Assembly: GCF_954871325.1 (NCBI RefSeq)
Contig: NC_088776.1
Coordinates: 46,456,569 to 46,520,568, forward strand
Direction of reading: 5' to 3'
From: Gordionus sp. m RMFG-2023
Lineage: Eukaryota; Nematomorpha; Gordioida; Chordodea; Parachordodidae
Length of the DNA stretch: 64,000 nucleotides
Below the pieces are notes generated by a model, which saw nothing but the letters and a program-made list of their open reading frames with translations, ran no database searches and was not told where the DNA came from. Below are positions 23,330-35,979 of this stretch, piece by piece (the first letter of the stretch is position 1; each line of letters starts with the position of its first letter). The position numbers and the translations under genes were made by a program.

Positions 23330-23690
23330 CGTATTGCGACATGGAATTCATGGTGATACGGAATCTCTCCGTTTTGAATCATTTACTAAGGTTGATTTTA
23401 AAAATCTGATTTGACAGACATTTCAGCATGTATAGAGTATACAAACTGAATTTGAAACAATTTCGCCATTAACTTTGGAATTACCTAAATTTATATGGAT
23501 TTTCATATAAATTTTAAAAAATGCTAAAAGGTTTATGCGATAATTGTCTGAAATTCATAGAGTAAATACACTCTACATATCTGGAATACATTTCAGGTTA
23601 AATCGAATTTTATAATTTAAAAATCGACCTCGGTAAATGATTTAAAATCGAAAGTTTTCGAATCCCTAGGGATTCCATATCCCAATACTA
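23330..23690. mobile_element. Long-inverted-repeat element, copy 1
   Basis: The left half (TACGGAATCTCTCCGTTTTG, then AATCATTTACTAAGG) is the imperfect reverse complement of the right half (CGGTAAATGATTTAAAATCG, then TTCGAATCCC). The fold-back spans nearly the whole unit. A relative lies at 25275-25650. No coding capacity. Likely a MITE. Confidence 0.6.
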
Positions 23691-25274
23691 TATCTAGGCT
23701 CACGGCATTATATCCGTTTTTTATTTCCTTATTCCAGTTTGGTTCTCATTACAATATTATTAACTCATATTTTAGTATTATTATTTGATTTTAAGAAAAG
23801 AATTAAAATTATAAAAAAAAATTTTTGAATTTCATATTTGATATAATTTTAACTGAAGTCAATGTTAAGAGGTGTTTTCAATACTCACATTCAGATCTAT
23901 ATTAACACAGTTGCATGAATATTAATAATATTTTTTTTAGAAAATGTCTAAAAATTGGGATAATTTATAATAATGTAGTAATAAAATTAAAAAATTTTCA
24001 GGTATGTCCGGAATGTTCCGAAACATGGAACGGAACATATTTTTTGGTAGGAACGTGAACGCAAAAATGCCTCTGTTTTGGGTCTCGTATTTATATCCAT
24101 ACGACCCTTCCCCATCCTCATTTCTAATACTAATAAATACTAAAATGTTATATTCCTGTTTATTTTATTTATGCCCTGCAATACGAAGAATTTTCAGTTT
24201 TTAATTATTTATCTTTTTTGTTGAATATTTTTTTAAAAATTATTTTTTGTTCTGTCTGAATCCTAAAAAAATGGAAAAGGTAAAAACAAATAATACATAA
24301 ATATTAAAATAAAAAAATTAAGCGGGTAAACTATAATAACCACAAAGTCTATACAGATATCGCTGTATAAAGAAAATATATAAACCTAACCTTGTAAAAT
24401 ATAATTTTTTATATTTTATTTATATTGCTTATAAATATAAATTGGAAGATGTAAAATTTTTTAAAGAGATATAATAAAAAAATAATTAACTATTGTTTAA
24501 AAATTTATATATACATGAATGTAAAAAATTAATTATATATATTTATTAAACAATTTTTATGATAATTATATATAGTATGAGAATAAAGTAACAAGAAAAT
24601 TTCCGCAAGATGGAGCATTTTAAAAAATTTAATTTGTATATTTATTATATAAAAATAATAACGGTTTAATTTACAACAGAATATGAATATATAAATATAA
24701 AATGATATAAATATAAAATTCATTAAAAATTTTTTTTGGAAGAATGGATAAATTACAAAAAAATTATATATAATCCCATATAATTCATGGAAACATAAAA
24801 GTTTATAAAAAACATGAGGATATGTTTTATATAATGGAGAAAAAATTATTGGCCTAAATATATTATATTTTTATTTATAATTTCTAAATTTTAGCTTTCC
24901 TTTCTCTCAAAATGATGAAATAAGATGTTTTTATATCTACGAACTATAAATTTAATTAATTTGGAAATGACTAAGGGATCCTAATTCCTGATCTAGCATA
25001 TGCTGTTTAAAAAATCCCTTTTAACTGCATGGGTTCAACTTACTTTTTATTATTACTTCGAAACCTAGATAACCTTAAAAAATTGTTAATCATCATCCTA
25101 TTCTATATATTAATAAAGTGATCAGAAATATAAAAAAAAGTATTTATGTTAAAAAAAAAGATTAATTAAAATTATATTTTTACTCATGATTATAACATAA
25201 AAATCATCCAGATCTTTTTATTAATGCTTCAATTCATTCAAATTAATAATTAAAGAAAATTTATATATATGTTA

Positions 25275-25650
25275 GCGGCAATGTATTTTTTCCGTCAATG
25301 TGTTATTTTTTCAACTTAATATAATTTTTAGAGCGTGTTTTTTTTTGAATTTGTATATCTGATTTTACCGGAATGTGTTGCATAGTGTTTGGAATACCTA
25401 CACTACGAATTCCAGATAGTTTTGCCATGAACTTTTGAACTACTTTATAATCGTCTTTCCATAGATATTTTATATAGAATATAAATGAATCAAAGGTTAA
25501 CAGCAAAATTGTCCGGAATTCATAAGATAGGTATTAAAAGCATGCTGGTATATATTTCCAGTAAAATCAGATTTTTTAAATTTAAAAAACAGGTTCAAAA
25601 AATGATTTAAAGTTAAAAAAAAAACATTGCCAGAAAAAACATATTAACGC
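25275..25650. mobile_element. Long-inverted-repeat element, copy 2
   Basis: The left half contains CTGATTTTACCGGAATG and TACGAATTCCAGATAGTTTT. The right half, in reverse complement, reads CTGATTTTACTGGAAAT and TATGAATTCCGGACAATTTT. The inner block CCGGAATTCATAAG also matches the 23.3-kb element (CTGAAATTCATAGAG), so the two belong to one family. Confidence 0.6.
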
Positions 25651-25689
25651 GAACCAGGGATTCGAACCTAGCCCGAATCCGTAGAAGAA

Positions 25690-28600
25690 AACCTGGGCTT
25701 TTGAAAAATAAATCTGAACCAGAATCAAACCTGAACTATGTTTATAAAATTTTCAAAACCCCGAACTGAACCCGGGAATATAATTTGAACCCGGGTTCAA
25801 TCGGATTCAGTGTTTTGTTTGAAATCATACATCAAGATATTTGTATAAATGAAAATATTAATAATTTAATTGAGATTTCATTTTAAATTCCCAATAAAGT
25901 CAAGTGTTAATAAATTTAAATAATTCATTTAGGCCATTTTATAATTTATTTTCATAGATTCCTATTGGAGTGTTAATAAATTTTAAACAATTAAATTCAT
26001 TTACGCCATTTATTTTTAATTTTTAACTTATTCTCAAAGATTATTAATTAGAGGATGAAAGTGAACAAGTCAAAGTAAAAATTATTATATTGGTTATTGT
26101 TAATTTAAAGAATTCTCAAAATCTAACTTAAAAATTATTAAACGATGATGCACGGCAGTTTTTGTAAACTTTTGTATTTTTAACGATATTTTGCATATAA
26201 ATAAAATAAAAAATTTATTTTTTATACCAAATTTATGTCTAGTTTTTTATATGATTTAAATATAGGATTTTTTTTATCAATTCAAAAGTTCTTAAATCCG
26301 AGCTGAACCCGGAATTAAACCCGGGTTTAAAAAATATTTCCCTGAGCTGAATCCACCTATTTTGTTACCTTAAGCCGAACTCGGAAAAAAATTTTGCCGG
26401 GTTCGCATCCCTGCCCCTAACATTTTTAATTTTCTATATTATTTATTAAGGAATTTTTAAAAAATGATTAATTATTTTTATATTATATCTTTTTGAAAAA
26501 TTCTTGCAATTTATATTTATATGCGATTTAAATAAAAAATTTCATAAATACATGGTTAAAATCATTATAAACGTAGACTTATTAAAATGAAGGTTGTATC
26601 TTTGCAAATGGCTGCCAAATATAACATTATAAAATTGGTTGAGCAGTCTATGGTCAAAACATAAGTATTTTTTCATCACTTTGAGACCCCCTATATATAG
26701 GAGATATTCTAGAGAAACACCCATCGGAAGAAAGGGAAAATCTTCCCCAATCTATTCGTACTATTTGCAAGTTTTGCCTATCAAAATTGAGGTATGTGAC
26801 AACAATATGTGGTCAATGCAAAAAAACATCTTAGGATACAGCAAGCATCATGCTGCCATGAATGTGATTTTTATAATTAAATTTTAACATTTTATGAATA
26901 TTTTACAATAGAAATTTTTCCTAAAGCTCAAATGGTTCTAAAGTTATTTAAAATCTTATATCGTAATTTTTAAGATAGAGTAGTATTAAAGGACTCGCTC
27001 ATAAAATTAGTAGTGCAGGGTTAAAATATACCTTGTAACATTAGTCAAAATGTTATTATTTAAGGGTATACCAATGGCAAAAAAAATTTACTTATCAAAT
27101 ATTATCCAAAATCAAAAGATATAATAAATAATTCGATTTTATTTATTAAAATAATAAATTATAAAGTATATTAAATATTAAAGTTCATTTTTTCAATATT
27201 GGATATGTCATAAGTTGTTTTATACTCTTTAACCCTCTTTTTGTTTATTTTTTTCTTGTCCTTATCTTTGATACATATGCTTATGATGTGCCCACGCAGT
27301 ATTTAACAACATTATAGGACATGCTTATCACGTAAAATTTAAAAATAAATATTGAAAATATATGTAGACATAAAAGATATAGTGAAAAATATATTCTTAC
27401 CATCCATTTTGATTTTAGAAAATATATTTACTATCCATTCACAAAATTTATAAAAAAATATGAAAAAGAAAATGAGGAAAATATTTTTTAAATAATAATA
27501 ATAATAATTTAATTTAAAATAATAAACATGAATGTAATTTAGTTACTAATTAATTATTATTCGCCTATCTCTTTCACATTTCAATACATTCGCATCTTGG
27601 ATATATTTCCTCAGTTTTAATAATTAGTGCTTCATTTAATTTTTCCTTCTTCGTTTGCGCTATACATTGATATCCAAACTTAACCTGAACCGAACCGTTA
27701 AACCGTTTTTTATTGAACCTGAGCCTGTGTAAAATGCCTGTGAACCTGTTTGAGCCTCATTGTCTATAAAATAATGTGAAAGTTATTACTAATATAATGA
27801 TAAAATTCTAACTTATATCGATATTGTTTTGAAGATTATTTGGTAACAAACAAAATCTATTACAAAAATCGGAAAATGTTAAAAATATTTTAATTAATTT
27901 TTCTAAAGAACCTAGGTTTAATAAGGATATGAATATTTTAAACTACTGGAGAAATCAGAGCAATTGATACTTGAATTATGTAAATTTTCTTATAGCAAGT
28001 GTGGAAAGATGTTCCTTAACAAATAAATTAATACTATCTCCTTATAGATGTAATTTGAGTGAGATGTATCTTAAAAATTTAATAATGCTGCTGAATAAAA
28101 AAAATTTGAGAAATAAATATTGTTATATATTAAAATTAATATATATTTATAAAATAAATATTATTTTATAATTTGTAGTTAATAAAAATCCGCGTCTCAT
28201 AATTGTATTTTTTATTTTAATAATGAAATAAACCCTATACATAATTTGAATGTAGGTTTGTATACAAAAGTATTCAAACTAGTTTTTAGAGGTTCGAACC
28301 GAACTGTTATTTTTATTTTTTATGAAACGAACCTGAACCTTGAACCGTTATTTTTATTCGAACCTAAACTAGAACCGAATATTGAATTTGGATCCCTGCA
28401 TCATAAGCATTATACAGATGGGTCCATTTTTAGTTGAAATACCACATTTCACGCCATTAATCCGCGTCATGAGTTGTTAATTTGGCCAAAATCTGATAAG
28501 TAAAAGGTTAAAATGTTATAAAATAAAAACAGAAATACATATGAATACGGTTGTTTTAGTTATAATAGCAAAAATAAAGATATAATATGATGATGGAAGA

Positions 28601-29480
28601 AATAGTTTCAAAGATAAATGACATAAAGACAAAAATTTGAATTTGAGCAACCCGGGCTTATCCTATATCTTATTTTTACGGTTTGGCTTGAAGTTTACGT
28701 CTTTTCTTCTTCTATGAAACAACCATGATTTAAAAAAATTAGCTTTTACACCCAGGTTTTATTATATCACCTGCCATATAACTCTTCTAGTGATCTGCAT
28801 CGGGCCTAATTTTTCATGCCCGGCCCGGCCCGAAATTTTTTTAAAAAGATTTGCTGGCCCAGCTCGAATCCGAAATTTTTTTTAAAAAAATTTAGCAGCC
28901 GGCCAGGCCCGAATTTATTTAAATATAGAAATTAATTTTTATAATTACTCAAAATAAAAGACATATGTTATATGGCGTTTAGTTTCAATAAATAAAATCA
29001 AAAATTTTTATTTTACATAAAAAATTCAATATAAAATTGATAAATTTAGATATATTTTAAAAAATTTCCAAGGTCCAACCAGACCCGGGCCGAATTTTTT
29101 TAATATTAGGCCCGGCCCGGCCCGAAGCTAATTATTTTAAATAAAATTAGGCCAGAGCCCGAACTCGGGCCGGGCCTAACTTTGCAGATCTCTAACTCTT
29201 ACTGCCTTAGAACAATTAAATGGATCTAATTATTTTATGCCGGACAAGTTTGATCTTTAGAACAGATTAGTTATTACTTTTGTAAAATTAAAAAAAAACA
29301 TTTTCTGAACGCTAACAATATTATTAAAATTATTAAAAAAGGATTTTTTTTTAAATATATCTTTTGAACAGATATGAGAAATTCTTATCAAAATGACTTC
29401 GCGCGGATAAATACAAAGTCTCGCAAATAGACTCATTATAGGTTCCATGTAGAGCTCCACTTTTAAAAATTATTCCGTAA
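25690..29480. other. Intergenic region with G/C-word MITEs, no gene recognised
   Basis: Blocks rich in AACCCGGGTT words lie at about 25690-25815 and 26285-26410 and may be the two ends of one element. Blocks rich in GAACCGAACC or GGTTCGAACC lie at about 27670-27760 and 28290-28400, again possibly paired ends, the second closing in GGATCCCTGC. The reading frames at 26542-26887 and 27971-28171 are AT-rich and have no family resemblance. The element at 28788-29194 is listed separately. Confidence 0.4.
28788..29194. mobile_element. hAT-like MITE with GGGCCCGGCC words, copy 1
   Basis: The left end reads TAGTGATCTGCATCGGGCC and the right end, in reverse complement, TAGAGATCTGCAAAGTTAGG. Flanks carry an approximate 8-bp target duplication, AACTCTTC versus AACTCTTA. 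Both subterminal regions are packed with GGCCCGGCCCGAA words, while the middle is AT-rich. It is closely similar in the middle to the copy at 59649-60055. Confidence 0.75.
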
Positions 29481-29539
29481 AAAAAATAAGCAAACTTTTT
29501 CACACATATACGAGATACATTACAATTTATATATTATTA

Positions 29540-29795
29540 TAATCAAAAATTAAAAGTTATTAATTTTAACAATCATTTATAATCTATTTGCAAGTGTTTT
29601 TTAAGAATAATTAGAATAAGCTGATAAACATTTAATATATAATATCTAATAAAAACTTGATTGAAGGGGGAAATGAGATGAAATTGGTATATATGATCAT
29701 GAATTGAACTCTGTGAGTGTTTTAGAAAATTTTAATTAAAGATGTGTTTCTATTTCTAAACATTTAAAATCTATCTATATCTAGTTTTCTATTTA
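29540..29795 (+). promoter_or_regulatory. Duplicated upstream region of LRR gene 1
   Basis: The 250 bp before the start codon is clearly homologous to 39050-39296 before LRR gene 2. Shared blocks include ATTAATTTTAACAATCAT, AATAATTAGAAT and ATAAAAACTTGATTGAAGG. Both copies retain the proximal sequence, so it probably contains the promoter and 5' UTR. No specific motif could be assigned. Confidence 0.45.
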
Positions 29796-31247
29796 ATGCA
29801 TACACGATTGCCTATTATCATTTGGTACCTTCTAAATGGTTTAAAACATCCTAATTCACTAAATTTAGCTACGAAATGCTGCAAAATTAACTCCACAATA
29901 ACCAATTGCATATGCAAATTTGGCTACGAGGAATACAACCTCATGGATTATTTCGAATGCAAAATTACAAAAACTTTGACGTTCCCTAAAACTGCGAAAA
30001 ATTTAAATAAGTATCCAAATATTTATGTTTTAGCAATTGTCAATACTACAAATTTAGGCTCTTTGAATAATAAAATATTAATTTCGGCTGGCGAAAATGT
30101 TTTGGAACTCTATTTGAATCATACGGGAATAACTTTTTTGGAAGAAGCGGCATTTATAAATTATAAAAATATTACTACATTGGATTTGAGTCACAACAAT
30201 ATGTCCACCCTATCCGAGAAGGCATTTAAAGGTCTATCCACTTTGTACTACTTAAATCTCAAAAATATCAATATGAAAAGCATTGAGCATCTAGTACGCT
30301 TGGTATCCTACCTCAATTTTCAAGCGGATAGAACCATCAAAGTTTATACGAATTTAAATCCATTTGAGTGCGATTGTTTGGGGTTGCAAGCGATATGCAT
30401 GTATACGGAAACTATGAAGACTATCAAACGGTATCGTAACTTATCTGAAGATATGATCAATGACTTTTACACAAGTCTGATATCGTCTAATTGCATTATG
30501 CCTAAAAATACTCTTTGTATGTCTCTGTATCACTGGTTGAAAGGGGAAAAAATTAATGATGGGCCATGTTCTAATAATATGAAAAATTTTACCATGAATT
30601 TGACTCAATGTATTATAATGGTAGACACTGCAACGATTAAATTAACCGATTCTAGAGGAATATTGTTGGCCGATTGCGTGCAGGAGAAGAAATTGAATAT
30701 TAAAGATAATTTATCTCTTATACAAATAACAGATACTTTTGAAAAAAATTCTTTATTTATGAGTTTGATGAGCTTGCAGAATAATATGTGCGAAAATGAG
30801 GATATCCTAAAAGCAAAGAATATTTTTACTAAGGCAGACTATTTATCAATAATCGAAAACCTTACCAGTCCCATTTACCTTAAGATGAAAACCATCTCAC
30901 ATACTGCCAGAATGACATCAATAAAATACAATCCAACTGAAGATTACACAAAAGCTACTATATCTTCACCATTGAGCTCATTTATCAATAGATTAAAGGT
31001 CACAAATATGTATGATTCAAATATTTCGAAAACTAATCGCAGTGTAACGTTTGATAGTGAAACAGAAAAAATGGCTCGTAGTCAAAAAGTGGAGGAATAT
31101 AGGCTTTTGGGGCCTAAGGGAATAATAATTCCCTTATCATCTTTTATCCTTGGATTAATTTTACCGTTATCGTGCTTTTATCTATACGTTTGGGTACATG
31201 ATTATAATAAGGTTAGGCGTCCATCTCACTCCCAGTCCCACTATTAA
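29796..31247 (+). CDS. Single-pass membrane leucine-rich-repeat protein, LRR paralogue 1 (483 aa)
   Basis: An intronless reading frame that starts at the ATG aligning with its paralogue. Order: a hydrophobic leader (residues 1-25); an LRRNT-like cysteine cluster (C28, C29, C38, C40, C55); leucine-rich repeats at about 105-180 (LELYLNHTGITFLEE, ITTLDLSHNNMSTLSE, LYYLNLKNINMKSIE); an LRRCT cap (NPFECDCLGLQAIC and later cysteines); a long polar, Asn-X-Ser/Thr-rich stalk; a transmembrane helix near 442-466 (IPLSSFILGLILPL...); and a 16-residue tail. The layout is that of an extracellular recognition or adhesion protein with no intracellular signalling domain. Ligand and exact family are unknown. 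A 548-residue tandem paralogue lies 9.5 kb downstream on the same strand. Confidence 0.88.
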   Translation: MHTRLPIIIWYLLNGLKHPNSLNLATKCCKINSTITNCICKFGYEEYNLMDYFECKITKTLTFPKTAKNLNKYPNIYVLAIVNTTNLGSLNNKILISAGENVLELYLNHTGITFLEEAAFINYKNITTLDLSHNNMSTLSEKAFKGLSTLYYLNLKNINMKSIEHLVRLVSYLNFQADRTIKVYTNLNPFECDCLGLQAICMYTETMKTIKRYRNLSEDMINDFYTSLISSNCIMPKNTLCMSLYHWLKGEKINDGPCSNNMKNFTMNLTQCIIMVDTATIKLTDSRGILLADCVQEKKLNIKDNLSLIQITDTFEKNSLFMSLMSLQNNMCENEDILKAKNIFTKADYLSIIENLTSPIYLKMKTISHTARMTSIKYNPTEDYTKATISSPLSSFINRLKVTNMYDSNISKTNRSVTFDSETEKMARSQKVEEYRLLGPKGIIIPLSSFILGLILPLSCFYLYVWVHDYNKVRRPSHSQSHY

Positions 31248-33158
31248 TTCCTACCATAGAAAATAAAAAATATATTATTTTTTATTAATTAGGCGATATT
31301 AAATTTTGTTGCGAATATTTTAATGTTTTAATCATGATTGACTAATATTCTTGGTCATTTCTGAAAATAATATATTTAAAGGATTCATATAAAACATAAT
31401 AAAAATTTTGGGACACTCATCTCAATTTTAAAAAAACATTATTACTTAAAATCCCTCGATATTTTTGTCTGGATCTTTAAATAACTTATTAAATTATTAT
31501 GTAAAAATATATGTATATAAAATCATTTTTGGTTTCACTCAATAGTCAGTGAGTCAACTGTTATTTGGTGCTTGGGATTACCACAGACCCCACCTAAACA
31601 TCCATATGACTATTTTTAAAAAATCTTTTGTTTTATATCATTTTATCACTAAAAATTATTATATTGCAAGAATATTTAAACTTTACATTCTTATATAATC
31701 AATTTCATTTATAAATGTTGTTTTATATTTATGGTATATGATATTATCATTTTTTATGATACCTCATTTTTTTATGTTTATCTCATTTTAAAATAATATT
31801 TTCATTTTTTTTATATCCTCATTTTCTTAGAATTTAATTAAGTAATTTTTTTTAAAATTAAGAGCAAAAAATGGTAAAATTTAAAAAAATAATTCAGATT
31901 CCAACTATTTTTAAAAATAGATTAGATGGATTTTCATTGTGTTGTAACTATAGCCCGGCACTTGCTTTTTTTAAAAAAAATTTTCCTAATTAGATATTTA
32001 GGTTATCAAATAAATCTAATTATAAAAAGTCTTTTATTAACACTCAACAAAATCAGATGAAATATAGATTTCTGTTTTTTGGCTTAGGGGAGTGGGTTAG
32101 AGAGCATGAGGCTCTCATATTCAAAATATACTAAAGCAAAATAAATTTTAATATAATGTACCTAACAACTATCAATTATCTTCATAATAATAATAATAAT
32201 AGTATACATAATTCAATCATTTTTATTTAATTTTATTTTTTGGTTTTATATTTTATTGTGTTTATAAATGACTGGGCTCGAGAAAGATAGAATATTGAAG
32301 AAAGAATATTTCGAAACGTATTGACAGAGAATTATGGAAAATTAGGACGATTAGACCTTTATTAATTAAATACAAAACTGCAATCCCACCCTCAGCTCTG
32401 GTGTAACATGTTTTTAGTGTAGCACGGTGTGAGTTACAAATTTACTTTTATTTTGATGAGAGGTGAATCCAAAATCTTTCATTATTTTTATAAATAATAT
32501 TAATTAAGCATATATTTAATACCTTAATATAAACAAATAATTGAAACATATTTATAAATATTATTTTTAATGATTTTATAATATCTTATAAAAATAATAT
32601 ATTTACAAATGTGTTTGAATTATTTGTTTATATTATAGGTACTAAATATATATTTCATTAACATATTTTATAAATTTTTCATAATATCCAAAAAAATGTT
32701 TTATTTATATGCACAACCTGATATGAAAAAATCCAATATTTCAATTTATTTTCCATCGTATGTGTAACTTATACTTTAAGAGTTCTAAATAACATATAAG
32801 TTTTCAACACACATTTGTAGCCAGAAAAGGAAAATAAGATAATTAAATTTTATATAAGAAATCATATTAAAACCCAAATAGCTGTATACTTAAATTTATT
32901 TTGAATTCATAAAAATATATAGAACCTTTATAAAAGAATATTAGTGGATATTTTTATGGTATTTCATTTCCTATATTATATATTTACATCATTCTTGCTT
33001 TATACGGGCTTTTAATTTTCACAAAATATGCCAAATTTGACAAAAAAAATATTGCAAGACTTTTTTTTATACGGGAGATATTTTTACATACTATATTTAA
33101 TTACAAAATAAAAATATTATATTCAACGGCTAAGCTGGGTTGTTTGTATTGTGCCTTT
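31248..33158. other. Intergenic region between LRR gene 1 and nested elements
   Basis: The first 100 bp (ATTTTAATGTTTTAATCATG) are duplicated after LRR gene 2, so they belong to the duplication unit or 3' UTR. The rest is AT-rich without recognisable genes or RNAs. An imperfect inverted repeat lies around 32500-32660 (TTAATATAAACAAATAATTG paired with CAAATTATTTGTTTATATTA-like sequence). Confidence 0.4.
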
Positions 33159-33166
33159 ATTTATAT

Positions 33167-33391
33167 CAGAGAACTGAGACCCGGCCCTAAGCCTGGCCTC
33201 ATATTTTAATTTTTTAAAATATACCCGACCGGGCCGGGCCTAAAAATTTTTTTTAGAAAAATACCCGGGTCGGATCCTATATTTTAAAACAAAATATTTT
33301 AGATCGTCATTATTATCTATATAAATTAAAAATAAATATTTTTAAAAAAATCCGGGTCGGGCAATGCAAATGGTACCTCTACAAATCTCTG
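33167..33391. mobile_element. hAT-like MITE with perfect 8-bp TSD
   Basis: A 225-bp element that begins CAGAGAACTGAGACCCGGCC and ends in TCTCTG. It is flanked by a perfect 8-bp duplication ATTTATAT (33159-33166 and 33392-33399). Subterminal CCCGGCC/GGCCGGGCC words resemble those of the 28.8- and 59.6-kb elements. The termini match CAGAGATCTACAGAG at 45364 and GCAGGTCTCTG at 47107. No coding capacity. Confidence 0.85.
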
Positions 33392-33692
33392 ATTTATATT
33401 ATATTAAATTAAATATTAAATCCATTTTTAAAAGTATTTTTTTAGATATGAATAAACGCGAAAACGTTAATTAATCTGAACGTGTTACTTTTTTTGCAAA
33501 TAAATTTTGAATGCTGACGTATTCAATTTTCGTCAATGAACCACGAACGCATATTAAATTGTTTTTGGTAACAGATTAAATCATGGGGAAATTTTCATAA
33601 ATTATTTTTTTTTATTTATTTATTTTTTATTTATTTATTTTTTATTTATTTTTTTATAAATTTTTTATTTATTTTTTTTAGATTGTCTGGAT

Positions 33693-34645
33693 TAGTGATG
33701 TTAAAAGTTACTTTTAAAACATAACTAGTTACAGTTACTAGTTACATTGTCAAAAACATAACTAGTTACAGTTACTAGTTACATTTTTACAAAAGTAACT
33801 AGTTATTAGTTACAGTTATTTTCAAAAGTAATTAGTTACTTACTTTATACATCATTCATATGCGCATTATTTATTTATTGAATGCATTTATTTAATATAA
33901 AAAAAAATTAGGATAAACAAAGTATAATCAGTTATTTAAAATAATATACAATTTATTTATATAAAAAAATATCGCAAAATTGAATATTTAATATATAAAT
34001 ATATATTTGCATTGAAAAAAAAACATTTATTTTTCATAAAAATTAGAATCTAATAAATGTTTATTTGCTTTTAACAACAAATTAATTTCAAAGTTATTAT
34101 CTAGGAGACGTGCTAGTTTATCTCCAAAAATGAGCTTACCTAGACTGAACAAGCGCTCTACGGGAGTACTTGATGTTAGAACAACATTATATTTAATAAA
34201 GAGTAATTTTAACTTTGGAAAATCGTTATATAAAGAAAAAGTGTTGTTATTAGATTTGATAAAGTTTTCTATAAGTTCATTATCCAGAATATTTTGGCGC
34301 TTTAGGTCAAAAAATCCAACTACATCAAGTGATGTTGGTTTTAAGCATGATTCATTTGTCTGGGATTCACTTTATGGTATTAAGGTAAATTTGAACGGGA
34401 AATTATAACAATCAGACATTTTCACAAAATTTTAAATTAATAAATTTAATTTAAAAAATAAATTTAATTTAAAATTAATTTATTACAACATTATAAAAAT
34501 AAAATTAATTATTTGAATATATCTTTAAAAGTAACTAGTTACTTTTGGCAGTTACATTTCAAAAATTATAACTAGTTACAGTTATTTTTTAGCCAAAATG
34601 TAACTAGTTACAGGTTACAAGTAACTAGTTACCTTAACATCACTA
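33693..34645 (-). mobile_element. Non-autonomous hAT transposon with C-terminal transposase fragment
   Basis: A 953-bp element with termini TAGTGATGTTAA and TTAACATCACTA and a perfect 8-bp target duplication GTCTGGAT (33685-33692 and 34646-34653). The subterminal regions repeat the palindrome TAACTAGTTA many times. The minus strand at about 34190-34030 encodes a fragment of the hAT dimerisation domain (STPVERLFSLGKLI, DNNFEINLLLKANKHLL), in which ERLFS is the conserved core. The rest of the transposase is missing. It is nested in the element at 33567-35358. Confidence 0.88.
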
Positions 34646-34911
34646 GTCTGGATTTTGGTAGAAATTTTTGAATGTTACCTTTTTCTTTCAATTGGCGTAT
34701 TTTTAGATTTTTTTTGATAAATAAATATCGTGTGGATTTTGAAGGAAATTTTTTGATACAATATCAAAGTTTTAAATTTAACACTTTACCTCTTTATGGA
34801 TAACATAGAACTATTTTTGTTTTTCCTTAAAAATATATATATCTATATTATCATTGTATATATGTTATTTTTATTCAAATAAATTGATTAATTATTTAGT
34901 ATACCTATTTT

Positions 34912-35148
34912 TATTAAATTCTTAAATATACTTTTTTTCTAAATTCTTAAATATACTCTTTTTTTCTAAATTCTTAAATATACTCTTTTTTTCTAAATTC
35001 TTAAATATACTCTTTTTTTCTAAATTCTTAAATATACTCTTTTTTCTAAATTCTTAAATATACTCTTTTTTTCTAAATTTTTAAATATACTCTTTTTTTC
35101 TAAATTCTTAAATATACTCTTTTTTTCTAAATTCTTAAATATACTTAA
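34912..35148. repeat. 27-bp minisatellite, about nine copies
   Basis: The unit TTCTAAATTCTTAAATATAC plus a short T-rich stretch repeats about nine times with near-constant spacing; individual copies vary in T-run length. The low divergence shows recent expansion. It lies inside the TIR element at 33567-35358. Confidence 0.92.
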
Positions 35149-35235
35149 GATTTTTTTTAAATTTAAAAAAAATAATAAAAAAATATTTTAAAAAAATAAA
35201 TAAAAAAAAAATATTAAAAAAATAAAAGAAAAATA

Positions 35236-35345
35236 ATATATGAAAATATCCCTATGAAAATTTCCCCTATGAAAATTTCCCCTATGAAAATTTCCCCTAT
35301 GAAAATTTCCCTATAAAAATTTCCCTATGAAAATTTCCCCATGAT
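35236..35345. repeat. 15-bp tandem array derived from an element's terminal repeat
   Basis: Seven or so copies of CCCTATGAAAATTTC run directly into the right end of the TIR element. The unit equals the reverse complement of the inner portion of the left terminal repeat (GGGGAAATTTTCATA), so the array arose by amplification of the terminus itself. Confidence 0.88.
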
Positions 35346-35399
35346 TTAATCTGTTACCTAATAGCATATAAGAGAGAGAGATTATATTACAAAATTTAA

Positions 35400-35480
35400 T
35401 ATAGAAGGTAGCTGAGTGCAAGATCTTTTACCTTTAAAACGTTAAGTCATAGGTTAGAATCCCGTGATGTATAAAAAATT
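35400..35480 (+). repeat. tRNA-like sequence, tRNA pseudogene or SINE head
   Basis: AAGGTAGCTGAGTGCAAGAT resembles a tRNA D-arm/box A region, and GGTTAGAATCCCG about 45 bp downstream resembles a T-arm/box B. The arms do not fold into a good cloverleaf by eye and no intact acceptor stem was found, so a functional tRNA is unlikely. A SINE head is the best guess. Confidence 0.4.
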
Positions 35481-35979
35481 TTCTTAAAATTTAACATTAG
35501 AGATATATAGTCCCCATCGATTTATTTAACATTAAGTGGATAGGAAAGTTGATAGAAAAAAAAATTAATATTAAGATTATACGAAAACGTTCATTTCTTG
35601 ATTACGGTGATTATATATAGATTATTTCAAATAGTCTATATTTTGATGATTCAGAATATGTTTTATTTCTCCAGATTAGTTTAATATTATTAAATTTATT
35701 TAAGTTTAAACAAAATATGGATCAACCTGCCCCGGCTTCTACTATCTGTTTCTATTTTAATTCTACTTTAATAACTTTGGTGACCAGTGACAGACAAGAT
35801 AGTTTGAGGTTAATATCCCCCCTCTCCATAACCCCTGAATTTTATTATTTTTCATTAAAAAAACAATTAATTATAAATTTAATAAAAAGTAGATATTAAT
35901 AAATTTAATAATATAATTTATATTGTTAAAAAAATTAGATATTAATAAATTTAATAATATAATTTATATTGTTAAATAT

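Larger units (their letters stand above)
33567..35358. mobile_element. TIR element containing a nested hAT and an amplified terminal repeat
   Basis: The ends are a near-perfect inverted repeat of about 33 bp: left GGTAACAGATTAAATCATGG, then GGAAATTTTCATA, and the exact complement at the right ending CTGTTACC. About 830 bp remain once the nested hAT (33693-34645 plus its duplication) is removed. The inner part of the right repeat has been amplified into a tandem array (35236-35345), while the left end has a single copy. No obvious target duplication (left flank GTTTTT, right flank TAATAG). No transposase is visible, so the superfamily is unassigned. Confidence 0.75.

Noticed and set aside
35400-35480. 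Functional tRNA gene
   Set aside because: Box A- and box B-like motifs are present, but no acceptor stem or clean cloverleaf could be folded by eye.
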